Shown: positions 1 to 9,006, counted from the first letter of the stretch. The stretch: DNA of 64,000 nt from Rhizorhapis suberifaciens (GCF_014200045.1 NZ_JACHOV010000002.1:62001-126000), one strand, 5' to 3'. A program made the numbers and translations. Notes: generated from the sequence alone by a model not told the origin.

Positions 1-1
1 C

Positions 2-1087
2 GGCTGCTTCCGGCCGAAGATCGAGCAGGTCGCCGAGCTTGGCCCCGGCGAAATTGGCTTCATCACCGCACAGATCAAGGAAGTCGCGCAGGCGATGGTC
101 GGCGACACCGTCACGACGGTAAAAAATCCCGCGCCCGAGCCGCTGGCGGGGTTCAAGGAAGTGCAGCCGGTGGTGTTCTGCGGTCTGTTCCCGGTGGACG
201 CGAACGATTTTGAAAAGCTGCGCGACAGCATCGCCAAGCTGCGGCTCAACGATGCCTCCTTCTCCTTCGAGATGGAGACCAGCGCCGCGCTGGGCTTCGG
301 TTTCCGCTGTGGTTTCCTTGGGTTGCTGCATCTGGAGATCATCCAGGAGCGGCTGACGCGCGAATATGATCTCGACCTCATCACCACCGCGCCCAGCGTG
401 GTGTATGACATTCACATGAATGACGGGTCGATCCAGCAGCTCCACAATCCGGCCGACATGCCCGAGGCCAATTATATCGACTTCATCGAGGAGCCGTGGA
501 TCGAGGCGGTGATCTATGTTCCCGACGACTATCTGGGCTCGATCCTGAAGCTTTGTCAGGACCGGCGCGGCATTCAGAAGAATCTGACCTATGTCGGCGG
601 GCGCGCGCAGGTGACCTATGAGCTGCCGCTCAATGAAGTGGTGTTCGACTTCTATGACCGGCTGAAATCGATCAGCCGGGGCTATGCGAGCTTCGATTAT
701 CACCAGATCGGCATGCGCGAGGGTGATCTGGTCAAGATGAACATCCTGGTGAACAATGAACCGGTCGACGCGCTTTCCATGATCGTTCATCGGGGCGCAG
801 CCGAAGCGCGTGGGCGGCACATGTGCGAGCGCCTGAAGGACCTGATCCCCCGGCACCTGTTCAAAATCCCGATCCAGGCGGCCATCGGCGGCAAGGTGAT
901 CGCGCGCGAGACCATCGCGGCGCTGCGCAAGGATGTGACCGCAAAATGCTATGGCGGCGACATCACTCGCAAGAAAAAGCTGCTCGAAAAGCAGAAGGAA
1001 GGCAAGAAGAGGATGCGCGAATATGGATCGGTCAGCATCCCGCAGGAGGCGTTTATTGCAGCCCTGCGCATGGGGGATGAGGGGTGA
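2..1087 (+). CDS. lepA: Elongation factor 4 (LepA), 3' part
   Basis: This is the C-terminal 361 residues of LepA, the ribosome-bound translational GTPase that back-translocates stalled ribosomes. The reading frame is open from the second base of the window, so the start and the GTPase domain lie to the left; full LepA is about 600 residues. The visible part covers the end of domain II, the EF-G-like domains ([19 protein letters not shown] is a LepA hallmark) and the LepA-specific C-terminal domain with its basic stretch ([21 protein letters not shown], split here as GGDITRKKK and [12 protein letters not shown]). The stop overlaps the GTG start of the next gene by four bases, suggesting coupled translation. 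Identification is secure; only the left edge is missing. Confidence 0.97.
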   Translation, partial: GCFRPKIEQVAELGPGEIGFITAQIKEVAQAMVGDTVTTVKNPAPEPLAGFKEVQPVVFCGLFPVDANDFEKLRDSIAKLRLNDASFSFEMETSAALGFGFRCGFLGLLHLEIIQERLTREYDLDLITTAPSVVYDIHMNDGSIQQLHNPADMPEANYIDFIEEPWIEAVIYVPDDYLGSILKLCQDRRGIQKNLTYVGGRAQVTYELPLNEVVFDFYDRLKSISRGYASFDYHQIGMREGDLVKMNILVNNEPVDALSMIVHRGAAEARGRHMCERLKDLIPRHLFKIPIQAAIGGKVIARETIAALRKDVTAKCYGGDITRKKKLLEKQKEGKKRMREYGSVSIPQEAFIAALRMGDEG

Positions 1088-1380
1088 GCGGCGAGGACTA
1101 TGTCTTTGACGAGGAGGTCGGCGAGTGGGTGCCGGCGTCCGAATTAATGGCGAAGTCGGCCGAAACGATGGAAGTGCGCGACGCCGTTGGCAATCTGTTG
1201 CAGGACGGTGATCAGGTGACGCTGATCAAGGACCTAGCCGTCAAGGGCGCAGGCCAGACGCTTAAGCGCGGCACGCTGATCAAATCGATCCGCCTGACGG
1301 GCGATCCGCAAGAGATCGACTGCAAGTTTGAGGGGATCAAAGGGCTGGTGCTTCGGGCGGAGTTTGTGAAGAAGCGGTGA
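1084..1380 (+). CDS. PhnA-domain protein (YjdM-like), short form
   Basis: A 98-residue protein whose C-terminal two thirds ([21 protein letters not shown], then [19 protein letters not shown]) match the PhnA domain found in YjdM proteins. The usual N-terminal zinc ribbon with its four cysteines is replaced by a short acidic stretch; the only Cys is near residue 81. The family was named after the phosphonate gene cluster, but YjdM is not needed for phosphonate breakdown and its true role is unknown. The GTG start overlaps the lepA stop (GTGA), so it is probably co-transcribed. The family call is good; function cannot be given. Confidence 0.8.
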   Translation: MSGEDYVFDEEVGEWVPASELMAKSAETMEVRDAVGNLLQDGDQVTLIKDLAVKGAGQTLKRGTLIKSIRLTGDPQEIDCKFEGIKGLVLRAEFVKKR

Positions 1381-1722
1381 GTCCACGTTCAGGAAACGGG
1401 CCGAGGCAGAGCCTCCAAATCCTCCTTGTTGTAATTCTACAAACGCATGAACGTTGCTTTGTGCGGCCGTCTAAATCGGTTCGCCGCACTATTCGCTCGA
1501 ATTGCCCGGACAACCATACATGTCATCCGGCGTGTTCATCTGCCCGCAAGGTTCCAGTGAACACGCAGGAAATCCATGGTGTTCAGGTGCAGCTGCATGC
1601 TGCGCATCGTAATGAAGCTCGATGGAGAGGGTTCTGGCAGCCGTACACGCCATCAGGCGCGACGGTCAGACGAGAAGCTGCGATCACGCAGGCCTGACTG
1701 TCGAGTCTGGAGGAGTAGTGCA
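1381..1722. other. Intergenic region upstream of the OmpA-type gene
   Basis: About 340 bases with no convincing gene. Open frames here have no ribosome site and no recognisable product. The stretch is somewhat less GC-rich than its surroundings and presumably carries the promoter of the OmpA-type gene. The ribosome binding site GGAGGAG lies just before the ATG at 1723. I see no clear terminator or repeat. Confidence 0.5.
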
Positions 1723-2604
1723 ATGAGTATAATTTCCAAAAGTTCAAAAATTCTTTTACCGCTTGCCGTGCTCACCGGGTCGGCGTTGGCCGCGCAGTCG
1801 CAGGAGCCGCAGCAGGAGCCACCGCAGGCCGACCTTTCAGCGTCCTATAGCGAGCCTTCGCCCGAAGCGGCTGAGATGACCGAAGGGCCTGAGATCGAAG
1901 GCATCGTTTCCGCGCGCAGCGGCGACAAGGTGCAAGTCACCACGGCCGATGGCACCAACACGGTTATCGCTATAAATGATGCCACCCGGATCAAGTCCAG
2001 TGGGGGGTTTTTGGGCCTCAGTCGCAGTAAGCTTGCCGCCGACTCTGTGCTTAACGGCCTGCCTGTTTCCATCAAGACACTGCAATCGGGCGATGGCCTG
2101 GTGGCAAGCCAGATCAATCTGAAGAACAAGGACCTCAAGACCGCATCAATGATCCGCAGCGGCACTGCGCAGGGCTTTGCTGAACAGACTGCGGCAACAG
2201 AAGCGCTGCGCGGCCGCATGGGTGATATCGATCAATATAATATCAAAAGCACGACGAACGTGAACTTCGACACTGGCAAGGCCGTGCTGTCTGCTCAGGC
2301 GAAAAATGATCTCTGCGCAACGGCAACCGCAGCTGAGGGGATGGATAACGCCCTGCTGCTCGTCGTCGGTTACACCGATTCTACAGGAAGCTCTGAATTC
2401 AACCAGGAGCTTAGCGAAAAGCGAGCCGGTCGCGTTATCAACTATCTTCAGCAGACCTGTGGTTGGAAGCCATATCGCATGCTTACCCCCACTGGCATGT
2501 CCGAAGCGGACCCGTTGGCGAGCAATGACACTGCCGAAGGCAAAGCACAGAACCGCCGCGTGGCGGTGAATGTCTTGGTCAGCAAAGGCCTTGACGGTCT
2601 GTGA
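1723..2604 (+). CDS. OmpA family outer-membrane/peptidoglycan-associated protein
   Basis: A 293-residue secreted protein. I chose the ATG at 1723 because GGAGGAG precedes it and it opens with a typical signal peptide (basic MSIISKSSK, hydrophobic core, ALAAQS cleavage region). After a Gln/Pro-rich linker there is a DUF5666-like beta segment (IEGIVSARSGDKVQVTTADG). The C-terminal OmpA-like peptidoglycan-binding domain spans about residues 175-290, with NVNFDTGKAVLS, VGYTDSTGS and QNRRVAVNV, the NxxR type of diaminopimelate-binding motif. There is no N-terminal beta barrel, so it more likely links the envelope to peptidoglycan than forms a pore. A hairpin follows the stop, and the gene appears to stand alone. 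The domain call is secure; the cellular role is inferred. Confidence 0.88.
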   Translation: MSIISKSSKILLPLAVLTGSALAAQSQEPQQEPPQADLSASYSEPSPEAAEMTEGPEIEGIVSARSGDKVQVTTADGTNTVIAINDATRIKSSGGFLGLSRSKLAADSVLNGLPVSIKTLQSGDGLVASQINLKNKDLKTASMIRSGTAQGFAEQTAATEALRGRMGDIDQYNIKSTTNVNFDTGKAVLSAQAKNDLCATATAAEGMDNALLLVVGYTDSTGSSEFNQELSEKRAGRVINYLQQTCGWKPYRMLTPTGMSEADPLASNDTAEGKAQNRRVAVNVLVSKGLDGL

Positions 2605-2610
2605 GATGCA

Positions 2611-2633
2611 CGGGGTGGGTGAGGCCCACCCCG
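2611..2633 (+). terminator. GC-rich hairpin after the OmpA-type gene
   Basis: A perfect 9-base-pair stem (CGGGGTGGG pairing with CCCACCCCG) around a 5-base loop begins a few bases after the stop of the OmpA-type gene. No run of T follows, so it is either a weak terminator or a 3' mRNA-stabilising hairpin. Confidence 0.5.
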
Positions 2634-2875
2634 GATTCCTGGCTCGGCATCTGAGTTCGGTTGACCAGAACTCAAACTTGAGGAAAGGACGTCCGCGTTT
2701 TCAGGACACTCCGCTACCTCTGCTTTATGCGAGCGCCCTTGTCGCGGCTTTTTGGCCGTTCTGATAGGCAATCATCAGCGTTCTTATCTCTTATTCAGGA
2801 CGGACTTGCGATAAAGCGGGGATGGTGGGGGTCCTTTCCGTTGATCGCTGCTGGCTTTTGGTCGATAGGGGGCGA

Positions 2876-4219
2876 ATGCTGCGCGGTCTACTTGTCCTGT
2901 TTCTCTCTTTTCTGCTTTTCGTGCCGCAGGCGATGGCGCAGCAGATTCTTCGCGATGCGGAGACCGAGGCGCTGCTTAACGACATTTCCGAGCCGCTGAT
3001 TCAGGCTGCGGGGCTGGACCCGCATAATGTGCAAGTACTGCTGATCAACGATCCGGAGATCAACGCTTTCGTCGCGGGCGGACAGGTTGTCTGGATTCAC
3101 AGCGGCCTGTTGGCGAAGGCGGACAACGTCAACCAGCTACAGGGCGTTATTGCGCATGAGCTGGGCCACATTGAAGGCGGGCATGTCGTACGTTTCAGCG
3201 AGGGCGTGAACGCCGCCACCGGCATTACGCTGCTGAGCCTTTTGCTGGGTGCAGCAGCGATGGCGGCGGGTGGCGGTGAGGCTGGTATGGGCATCATGGC
3301 GGCGGGACAGCAGGCGGCCATGGGCAAGTTTCTCGCTTTCTCACGCAATCAGGAAAGCTCGGCAGATCTTGCGGGCGCGCGCTATCTCAGCAAAGCCGGA
3401 GTCAGCGGGCGGGGCAGCATTGCCTTTTTCAAGAAGCTGCAGAACCAAGAATTCCGCCTCTCCATCCCACAGACCGACAGCTATGCCCGTACCCACCCAT
3501 TGAGCGGTGAGCGTATCGCGGTGCTGAACGAGGTGTATCGGAAGGACGCTGCCTGGGACAAGCCCGTCGATCCGGAATTGGAGGCGCGGTTCGAGCGGGT
3601 GAAGGCGAAACTGGTGGGCTTTGTGTCCGATCCTGCCCAGACATTGCGTATTTATCCAGAGGGCGACGGCAGCATTCCCGCTCGCTACGCGCGGGCCTAT
3701 GCCTGGCACAAATCCGCATATCCCGACAAGGCGATGGAGGAGGTAAAGGGGCTGCTCGCCCAATCGCCGGACGATCCCTATTTCCTTGAGCTTGAAGGGC
3801 AGGTGTTGCTGGAATCGGGCCGCCCGAAAGACGCCATTCCGCCATTGCGCCGGGCGGTAGGCGAGACCGGGAGTCAACCGCTGATTGCCGCTCTGTTGGG
3901 CCACGCGCTGGTCGCGACTGATGATGATAGCAATTTGCCGGAGGCGGAGCGGGTGCTGAAATCGGCGGTGAACCGGGACAGGGACAACCCTTTTGCCTGG
4001 TATCAACTGGGCGTGGTATATGAGCGGCGGGGCGACACGGCGCGTGCGGCTTTGGCGACCGCGGAGCGTTACCAGATGACGGGCAGTCCGGAACTCGCGT
4101 TGCGCAGCGCAGAGGCGGCCATGGCCAATATCAAGCAGGGAACGCCCGACTGGCTGCGCGCGCAGGACATCGCCATGGTCTCCCGTACCGAGGCCGAGCG
4201 GAAGAAAAAGAGAAGGTAA
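2876..4219 (+). CDS. M48 family zinc metalloprotease with TPR repeats (BepA-like)
   Basis: A 447-residue periplasmic protease of the BepA/YfgC type, a family that removes misassembled outer-membrane proteins such as LptD. The ATG at 2876 gives a clean signal peptide (MLRGLLVLFLSFLLF...AMAQQ). The zinc site is GVIAHELGHIEGG, with His94, Glu95 and His98, and the third ligand is probably in the NQESSADLAG stretch. The C-terminal half carries tetratricopeptide-like repeats (YARAYAWHKSAYPDKAMEEV, then FLELEGQVLLESGRPKDAI and WYQLGVVYERRGDTARAALA), as in BepA. The thiol-oxidoreductase gene starts nine bases after its stop, so the two may form an envelope-quality-control operon. The family call is strong; the substrate is inferred. 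Confidence 0.92.
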   Translation: MLRGLLVLFLSFLLFVPQAMAQQILRDAETEALLNDISEPLIQAAGLDPHNVQVLLINDPEINAFVAGGQVVWIHSGLLAKADNVNQLQGVIAHELGHIEGGHVVRFSEGVNAATGITLLSLLLGAAAMAAGGGEAGMGIMAAGQQAAMGKFLAFSRNQESSADLAGARYLSKAGVSGRGSIAFFKKLQNQEFRLSIPQTDSYARTHPLSGERIAVLNEVYRKDAAWDKPVDPELEARFERVKAKLVGFVSDPAQTLRIYPEGDGSIPARYARAYAWHKSAYPDKAMEEVKGLLAQSPDDPYFLELEGQVLLESGRPKDAIPPLRRAVGETGSQPLIAALLGHALVATDDDSNLPEAERVLKSAVNRDRDNPFAWYQLGVVYERRGDTARAALATAERYQMTGSPELALRSAEAAMANIKQGTPDWLRAQDIAMVSRTEAERKKKRR

Positions 4220-4228
4220 GCGAGGCCG

Positions 4229-5860
4229 ATGGGGGACGATCGCTGGAAAGAAGGAACGCCGTTGGAGCGGATGAGCGGGGTTGAGCCGGTACGCCCGACG
4301 CCTGCTTCCAAAGTGAACGCCGCGTCGAAAGCCATACAGGTTGCACGGCCCTGGCTGGCGAGGGGCATCGCTTTGGCGAAGACGGTTCCTGGCCATCTGC
4401 GCGATTTAGCGGAATGGATCGATGCTCCCCGCCGGCTGGACCAATCACGTCAATGGCTGGAGGAGCAGAATTTCCCTGAAAAGGCGCGCAAAGCCCAAGC
4501 CCTCGTGGCAAAGGCTGGCGGGCAGGTCGCGTCCGCTTCACGGCGGGCGGCTGCCAGCGCTCAGGCCAGGATTGGGCCGGTGCTGCTGACCATGGGGAGG
4601 AAAAGCGTGGCGGCGGCGCGGGTTATAGGGCAAACTATGGCTGTCCGCTCGTCGGCGCTGACGAAATTGCTCGCCGAACTTAAAGCAATGCTGGCCGCGG
4701 TTGCCGTGGAAAAGGCCGCTGCGCTCAAGGCGAGGGATCGGGTCGGCGATGCGGAGGCTGCCACAGCGCCGGTCCCATCGGAACTGATGCGCCTGTTGAA
4801 AGAAGAGGGCATAGCCGTCGATGGACTGGATGTTCGCCAAGCGCTGCCGGAGCCGATCCGCTCGCCTGCAGCGTCGGCCCAGGGGGCCCTGCCCCTTTTT
4901 GCGGACGATCCCACGTGGTCAACCCAAGGGCATGCCCAAATGCAGCCTCGGGTGAAGGAAGACAGGATCGTGCCAAAATCGCCGCCGCCCTCGCCGCAGG
5001 AAACATCCCCGTCAGAGGTCGTTCCACAGCCGGAGTCGCGGGGAGCGGCACTGAAGCGGCTTGGGAAAGCATTGTTGAACAGCACAAGCGGTACGGTCTT
5101 TTACAATAACAGGATTTTTCAGATGACGATCGGCGCGACCATCTTTCTAGCTGCCGCCGGAGCAGCGGTGCTTATGGTGTCAGGCGGGTCATCCTCGACT
5201 TCCGGTATAGCGCGGCCTGCCGGACAGATGGATCGTTCGCAGGTGGAAGCCATTGTGCGCGACTATATTCTCGCTCATCCGGAAATCATTCCCGAAGCGA
5301 TGGAGAGGCTGCAGTCAAAACGGACAGCGTCGATGATCGATCAGCACCGCACGGAACTCGAGACGCCTTTCGCAGGTGGGTGGGATGGTGCACGGAATGG
5401 CGATGTCGTGCTGGTCGAGTTCTTCGATTATGCATGCGGATATTGCAAGGCCAGCCTGCCCGATATTGACCGGCTTCTAGCGGAGGACAAGCAATTGAAG
5501 GTGGTTTACCGCGAACTGCCGATATTGAGTGAGGAAAGCAACGCGGGAGCCAAGGTCAGTCTCTATGCGGCCAAGCAGGGGCAATATGGGGCTTTCCACC
5601 GGGCGCTCTATGCGGCGGGGCTGTCGAAGCAGGGAATTGAAGCGGCGGCGAAAAAGGTCGGTCTCGATCCTTCAAAGCTGAAGGGTGCGACGCAGGCATC
5701 CGATATCAGCGCCGAGATCGCAAATAATATTCGGCTGGCGCAATCGCTGCAGGCAACAGGGACGCCAACCTGGGTGGTGGGCGATCAGCTGTTATCGGGC
5801 GCGGTTGGCTATGATGCGCTGAAGGAAGCCATCGCGCGGGCTCGCCTGTCGCGGCAATAG
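4229..5860 (+). CDS. Membrane-anchored ScsC/DsbA-like thiol oxidoreductase with long N-terminal extension
   Basis: The C-terminal half is a periplasmic DsbA-fold enzyme that makes, reduces or isomerises disulfides. It has a ScsC-type N-terminal helix (MDRSQVEAIVRDYILAHPEI), the catalytic Cys403-Gly-Tyr-Cys406 and the cis-proline loop TGTPTWVV. A single transmembrane segment (residues about 299-320, MTIGATIFLAAAGAAVLMV) precedes it. The first 298 residues are Ala/Lys/Arg-rich, then Pro-rich, with no domain I recognise, and would be cytoplasmic. The frame is open throughout, but an internal ATG at 5123, with AGGA about nine bases before it, would give a conventional membrane-anchored protein of about 245 residues. 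The true start is therefore open. It follows the M48 protease gene closely. Confidence 0.85.
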   Translation: MGDDRWKEGTPLERMSGVEPVRPTPASKVNAASKAIQVARPWLARGIALAKTVPGHLRDLAEWIDAPRRLDQSRQWLEEQNFPEKARKAQALVAKAGGQVASASRRAAASAQARIGPVLLTMGRKSVAAARVIGQTMAVRSSALTKLLAELKAMLAAVAVEKAAALKARDRVGDAEAATAPVPSELMRLLKEEGIAVDGLDVRQALPEPIRSPAASAQGALPLFADDPTWSTQGHAQMQPRVKEDRIVPKSPPPSPQETSPSEVVPQPESRGAALKRLGKALLNSTSGTVFYNNRIFQMTIGATIFLAAAGAAVLMVSGGSSSTSGIARPAGQMDRSQVEAIVRDYILAHPEIIPEAMERLQSKRTASMIDQHRTELETPFAGGWDGARNGDVVLVEFFDYACGYCKASLPDIDRLLAEDKQLKVVYRELPILSEESNAGAKVSLYAAKQGQYGAFHRALYAAGLSKQGIEAAAKKVGLDPSKLKGATQASDISAEIANNIRLAQSLQATGTPTWVVGDQLLSGAVGYDALKEAIARARLSRQ

Positions 5861-5861
5861 G

Positions 5862-6269
5862 CTATTTGGTCGCCTTGTAGGGCACGAAGTCGCCCAAGGC
5901 GCAACTTCCAGTCAACATACCTGAGCTGAAGTCCGCAACACGCGCAATGTCACCGCGGCAAAGCTGCGAGCCGAACACGTTCGTGACCAGCGTCCTACCA
6001 GAGCTGAGCCCATTGCAGGGCCCCATCACCCGGTTCAAATAGACTGTGCCGCCCGCCTTGTAGAGCAGCACATCATCGCTGATGACTTGCAGGTCCGCTC
6101 GCTGGGTCAAGCTGATGCAGCTTTGCTTTTTTCCCGCGACCTTGCCTTCCAGCGCCTTGTCCAGTGCGGTTTGTTGCTTTTGCGTCAGTGCGGGCGACTT
6201 GTCCTTCGCCAGGCCGGTGGAGGTGCAGGCGACGAGTAGGACGGGTAGCGCGATCATATAAGCACGCAT
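5862..6269 (-). CDS. Small lipoprotein, DUF6491-like
   Basis: A 135-residue lipoprotein. The start chosen (MRAYMIALPVLLVAC) has AGGAGA six bases upstream; an ATG 18 bases earlier would place that site inside the gene. The lipobox LLVAC marks lipidation at Cys15. The mature part has paired cysteines (CISLTQRADLQVI, GPCNGLSSG, QLCRGDIARV, GSCALGDFVPY), resembling the DUF6491 family common in sphingomonads, whose function is unknown. Its end meets the convergent thiol-oxidoreductase gene two bases away. The lipoprotein call is strong; the family name is from memory of its pattern. Confidence 0.75.
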   Translation of the reverse strand: MRAYMIALPVLLVACTSTGLAKDKSPALTQKQQTALDKALEGKVAGKKQSCISLTQRADLQVISDDVLLYKAGGTVYLNRVMGPCNGLSSGRTLVTNVFGSQLCRGDIARVADFSSGMLTGSCALGDFVPYKATK

Positions 6270-6319
6270 GGCACTTCTCCTGATCATTTGCTTCTTGGCA
6301 CAGGGATTATATTCAACGT

Positions 6320-7045
6320 TCAGAAAGCATCCTTGGCTGCACGCCGTTCCGCCAACTCCTTAGCATCCCGGGAGCGCATGAAGGGATTGGTCGCGAGCTC
6401 CAGCGCAATGGTCGTCGGGATTGTCGCTTCTCCATTGGAGCGGGCGACATCCACCTCCGTCATCCGGTGCCGGATCGCTTCATTGTCGGGTTCTGCGATC
6501 AGGGCGAAACGGCCGTTGCTCTGGGTATATTCATGGGCGCAATAAACCAAAGTCTCGGGGTCGAGGCGGGAAAGGCGCTGCATATTCGCGAACATCTGCT
6601 CCGCCGTCCCCTCGAAAAGACGGCCGCAGCCCATGGCAAACAGCGTGTCTCCAATAAAGATCAGGGGCTCGCCCGGCATGTGATAGGCAATATGCCCCGC
6701 AGTATGGGCCGGGACATCGATAACATAAGCGCAATGGTCCCCCAACATCACGGTGTCGCCGTCGCCGACTTGGCGGTCCAACGTCGGAATTTTGGCCGCC
6801 TCGGCCGCTGGCCCGGTGATGAAGCAGCCGGTTGCCGCTTTGATCTCCGCGTTGCCCCCGGTGTGGTCGGGGTGCCAATGGGTGTTCCAAATCTGAGTGA
6901 TTGTCCATCCGCGCTCTGTCGCCGCGTTGAGCACCGGTCCGGCAACCGCCGGGTCTATGGCGGCGGTTTCCCCGCTGGCCGGATCATGAACCAGCCAGAC
7001 ATAATTGTCCCCAAGAACGGGAATGCGCAGAACGTCAAGGCTCAT
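6320..7045 (-). CDS. gloB: Hydroxyacylglutathione hydrolase (glyoxalase II)
   Basis: A 241-residue metallo-beta-lactamase-fold enzyme that hydrolyses S-lactoylglutathione to lactate and glutathione in the cytoplasm, the second step of methylglyoxal detoxification. The binuclear metal motif THWHPDHTGGN is intact, followed by DVPAHTAGH, FIGDTLFAMGCGRLFEGT and YCAHEYTQSN. The C-terminal glyoxalase II domain ends with MRSRDAKELAERRAAKDAF. The start at 7045 overlaps the stop of gloA by one base (TAATG), so the pair is coupled. An ATG further upstream would lie inside gloA and is not needed. Confidence 0.95.
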   Translation of the reverse strand: MSLDVLRIPVLGDNYVWLVHDPASGETAAIDPAVAGPVLNAATERGWTITQIWNTHWHPDHTGGNAEIKAATGCFITGPAAEAAKIPTLDRQVGDGDTVMLGDHCAYVIDVPAHTAGHIAYHMPGEPLIFIGDTLFAMGCGRLFEGTAEQMFANMQRLSRLDPETLVYCAHEYTQSNGRFALIAEPDNEAIRHRMTEVDVARSNGEATIPTTIALELATNPFMRSRDAKELAERRAAKDAF

Positions 7046-7461
7046 TACCACTCCCCTTCGTTGGGCATGGACGCCCATGGCTCTGCAGGTTCCAGATGCC
7101 CATCCTGCAACAGTTCGACGGAAATTCCGTCCGGAGTGCGAACGAAAGCCATGTGGCCGTCGCGCGGCGGTCTATTGATCGTGATGCCTGCGTCCATCAG
7201 CCGCTGGCAGGTATCGTAGATATTTTCGACGCGATAGGCGAGATGGCCGAAATTCCGCCCGCCCGGATATTCCTGCGGATCCCAATTATAGGTGAGTTCC
7301 ACCTGGGCATTTTCATCGCCGGGTGCGGCCAGGAAAACCAGCGTGAAGCGCCCCTTCTCGTTTTCGATGCGTCGCTGCTCTTCAATGCCTAGCAGCTTGA
7401 AAAAACTTACGGTTTTCTCAATGTCCGTGACCCGGATCATGGTATGAAGATATTTGGGCAT
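7045..7461 (-). CDS. gloA: Lactoylglutathione lyase (glyoxalase I)
   Basis: A 138-residue vicinal-oxygen-chelate enzyme that converts the methylglyoxal-glutathione hemithioacetal to S-lactoylglutathione. Family signatures are [21 protein letters not shown] at the start, [22 protein letters not shown] and [14 protein letters not shown]. His7 (YLHTM), Glu (VELTYNW), His (FGHLAY) and Glu (VELLQ) are the expected metal ligands. The start at 7461 is preceded by AAAGGA at about 11 bases and matches the family N-terminus. It is the first gene of gloA-gloB. Confidence 0.95.
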   Translation of the reverse strand: MPKYLHTMIRVTDIEKTVSFFKLLGIEEQRRIENEKGRFTLVFLAAPGDENAQVELTYNWDPQEYPGGRNFGHLAYRVENIYDTCQRLMDAGITINRPPRDGHMAFVRTPDGISVELLQDGHLEPAEPWASMPNEGEW

Positions 7462-7569
7462 GCCGCGGTCGATCCTTTCGTCGCAGGTCAGCAACGGTTC
7501 ATCTCTGATGTGAGAGGTTTCTCGTCTATGTGCAAAGAATAGGAACGCCGAAGCGAAAGGGAAAGTGCC

Positions 7570-8292
7570 GTGAATGGGGTTTTAGAAGAGCGCAAGTCCG
7601 GTATTGTTCTGGCGTCGGCGGCGATGCTGTCCGTCGCCATCGTAATTGGCGGCTATTTGCTGGGCGACGGCCTGCTTCGGGCTCGTCAGGCGGATCGTTC
7701 TGTCACCGTGCGCGGTTTGGCCGAAAAAGATGTGACCGCCGACCTTGCCACCTGGAATTTGAGCTTTTCGAAACAAGGTTTTGACATCAATGAGGTTCAA
7801 GGGGCGATTGACGCCGATGCCAACCAAATCCGCGGCTTTTTCCACGCCATGGGTTTCCCAGACGGAGCGATCAGCACGGCCGGAGTCAATGTGAACCAAT
7901 GGTATGACAGCAATCGCGGTACGAACAATGTCACTATCCGTCAGCGGATCCAGTTGCGAACCACCGACATTGCCCGGGCGCGGCGGGCTTTTGCGCGGCA
8001 GTTCGACCTCGTGCGGCGCGGTATCGCCCTGGAGGAAGGATCGGGCATGGTCTACAGCTTTACAAAGCTCAATGACATCAAGCCCGCCATGGTCGCCGAG
8101 GCGACAAAGGACGCGCGTAACGCAGCAGAGCAGTTCGCGCAGGATAGTGGGACGGATGTGGGCGGCATAAAATCCGCAACACAGGGCTATTTTTCCATCG
8201 GTGCCAGGGATGGCGACGAAATGGGAAGCGGTGCGGATTCGCCCAATAAGAAGGTGCGGGTCGTCACGACGGTCGATTTCTATCTGGATTGA
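7570..8292 (+). CDS. SIMPL domain (DUF541) periplasmic protein
   Basis: A 240-residue protein with an N-terminal membrane anchor or signal ([24 protein letters not shown]) followed by the SIMPL/DUF541 domain ([45 protein letters not shown]). Related proteins include E. coli YggE, reported to lower oxidative stress, and BP26 of Brucella, which forms channel-like rings; the role here is unknown. Translation starts at a GTG with GAAAGGGAAAG just upstream. It is divergent from gloA. The domain call is strong. Confidence 0.88.
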   Translation: MNGVLEERKSGIVLASAAMLSVAIVIGGYLLGDGLLRARQADRSVTVRGLAEKDVTADLATWNLSFSKQGFDINEVQGAIDADANQIRGFFHAMGFPDGAISTAGVNVNQWYDSNRGTNNVTIRQRIQLRTTDIARARRAFARQFDLVRRGIALEEGSGMVYSFTKLNDIKPAMVAEATKDARNAAEQFAQDSGTDVGGIKSATQGYFSIGARDGDEMGSGADSPNKKVRVVTTVDFYLD

Positions 8293-8393
8293 CGGATGTT
8301 GTTACATCCGGCTGCCGGTCTTGCGACCTACCATTTTCGATCATCAAGGAGGTTGCCGGTCACCTTTGGGCGAGGTGGACAGAGTATGGCCCC

Positions 8394-8418
8394 GGAACGT
8401 TTTTTGCCGCCATACGCT
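8394..8418 (+). promoter_or_regulatory. Possible EcfG-type general stress promoter
   Basis: GGAAC at 8394 and CGCTT from 8415, separated by 16 bases, approximate the alphaproteobacterial EcfG (general stress sigma factor) promoter pattern GGAAC-N16/17-CGTT. It lies about 35 bases before a GlsB-type stress gene. The -10 match is imperfect, so this is a suggestion only. Confidence 0.3.
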
Positions 8419-8450
8419 TTATTGCACACCAATAAGACAGGAGACGTGCA

Positions 8451-8708
8451 ATGAACATTATCATCTGGCTGATTGTCGGCGGTATTCTGGGCTGGCTTGC
8501 CAGTATTGTAATGCGTACCGATGCTCAGCAAGGTATTTTGCTCAACATTGTAGTCGGCATAGTCGGCGCGTTTCTGGCGGGACTGGTCTTCGCGGGCGGA
8601 ACGATAAACCGCAGTGATTTCAGCCTCTCCTCGCTTATCGCGTCATTCTTGGGAGCGGTCGTACTGCTGGCGATCGTGAACCTGATCCGTCGCGGCTCCG
8701 TGCGATAG
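8451..8708 (+). CDS. GlsB/YeaQ/YmgE family small membrane protein
   Basis: An 85-residue, strongly hydrophobic protein of the transglycosylase-associated (GlsB/YeaQ/YmgE) family, with three membrane segments: IIIWLIVGGILGWLASIV, ILLNIVVGIVGAFLAGLVF and LIASFLGAVVLLAIVNLI. The glycine-rich GIVGAFLAGL pattern is typical. Members are induced by general stress; the biochemical role is not known. AGGAGACG lies shortly before the ATG. The gene stands alone, with a related-looking decayed fragment on the opposite strand just beyond its end. Confidence 0.9.
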   Translation: MNIIIWLIVGGILGWLASIVMRTDAQQGILLNIVVGIVGAFLAGLVFAGGTINRSDFSLSSLIASFLGAVVLLAIVNLIRRGSVR

Positions 8709-8724
8709 GGATGCTTTCCCTTCG

Positions 8725-8835
8725 CTATTTGGGGCGAAGAATGTTGTAGACGACCAGTATCGCCGCTGCCCCCAGGGTGGCGGCGATCCAACCAGCCCGC
8801 TCGCCTGGGGTAAAAACCGGCGATGCGGGCTCACC
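8725..8835 (-). pseudogene. Possible remnant of a second GlsB-type gene (3' end only)
   Basis: On the minus strand an open stretch of 36 codons ends in GWIAATLGAAAILVVYNILR plus two residues and a stop. It aligns with the last membrane segment of the GlsB-type protein on the other strand (LIASFLGAVVLLAIVNLIRR); about 8 of 20 positions are identical and most others conservative. The frame is closed by a stop codon at 8836-8838 and has no start codon, so only a 3' fragment remains. It ends 17 bases from the neighbour's stop, tail to tail. It could be chance hydrophobic sequence. Confidence 0.35.
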
Positions 8836-9006
8836 TTAGTCCTATTCCCTTGCATTCCGCCCGACCTCGGAGCATTTTGCGGGCAATCCGGTCGCACCCA
8901 CTCGTTCAGCAGCCAATGGCCAGCCATTGATGCTTGAGGCAAGTGATATATTCAGATAATACAGCCCTAAATAAGGTTCGCGCGACACAATTTCGCGCGC
9001 GCTTGG

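Noticed and set aside
1377-1697. 106-codon plus-strand frame after the PhnA-like gene
   Set aside because: No ribosome site, no homology pattern I know, and it runs into the promoter region of the OmpA-type gene.
3341-4396. 351-codon minus-strand open frame over the M48 protease gene
   Set aside because: No recognisable motif or ribosome site, and the composition is typical of antisense frames in GC-rich DNA.
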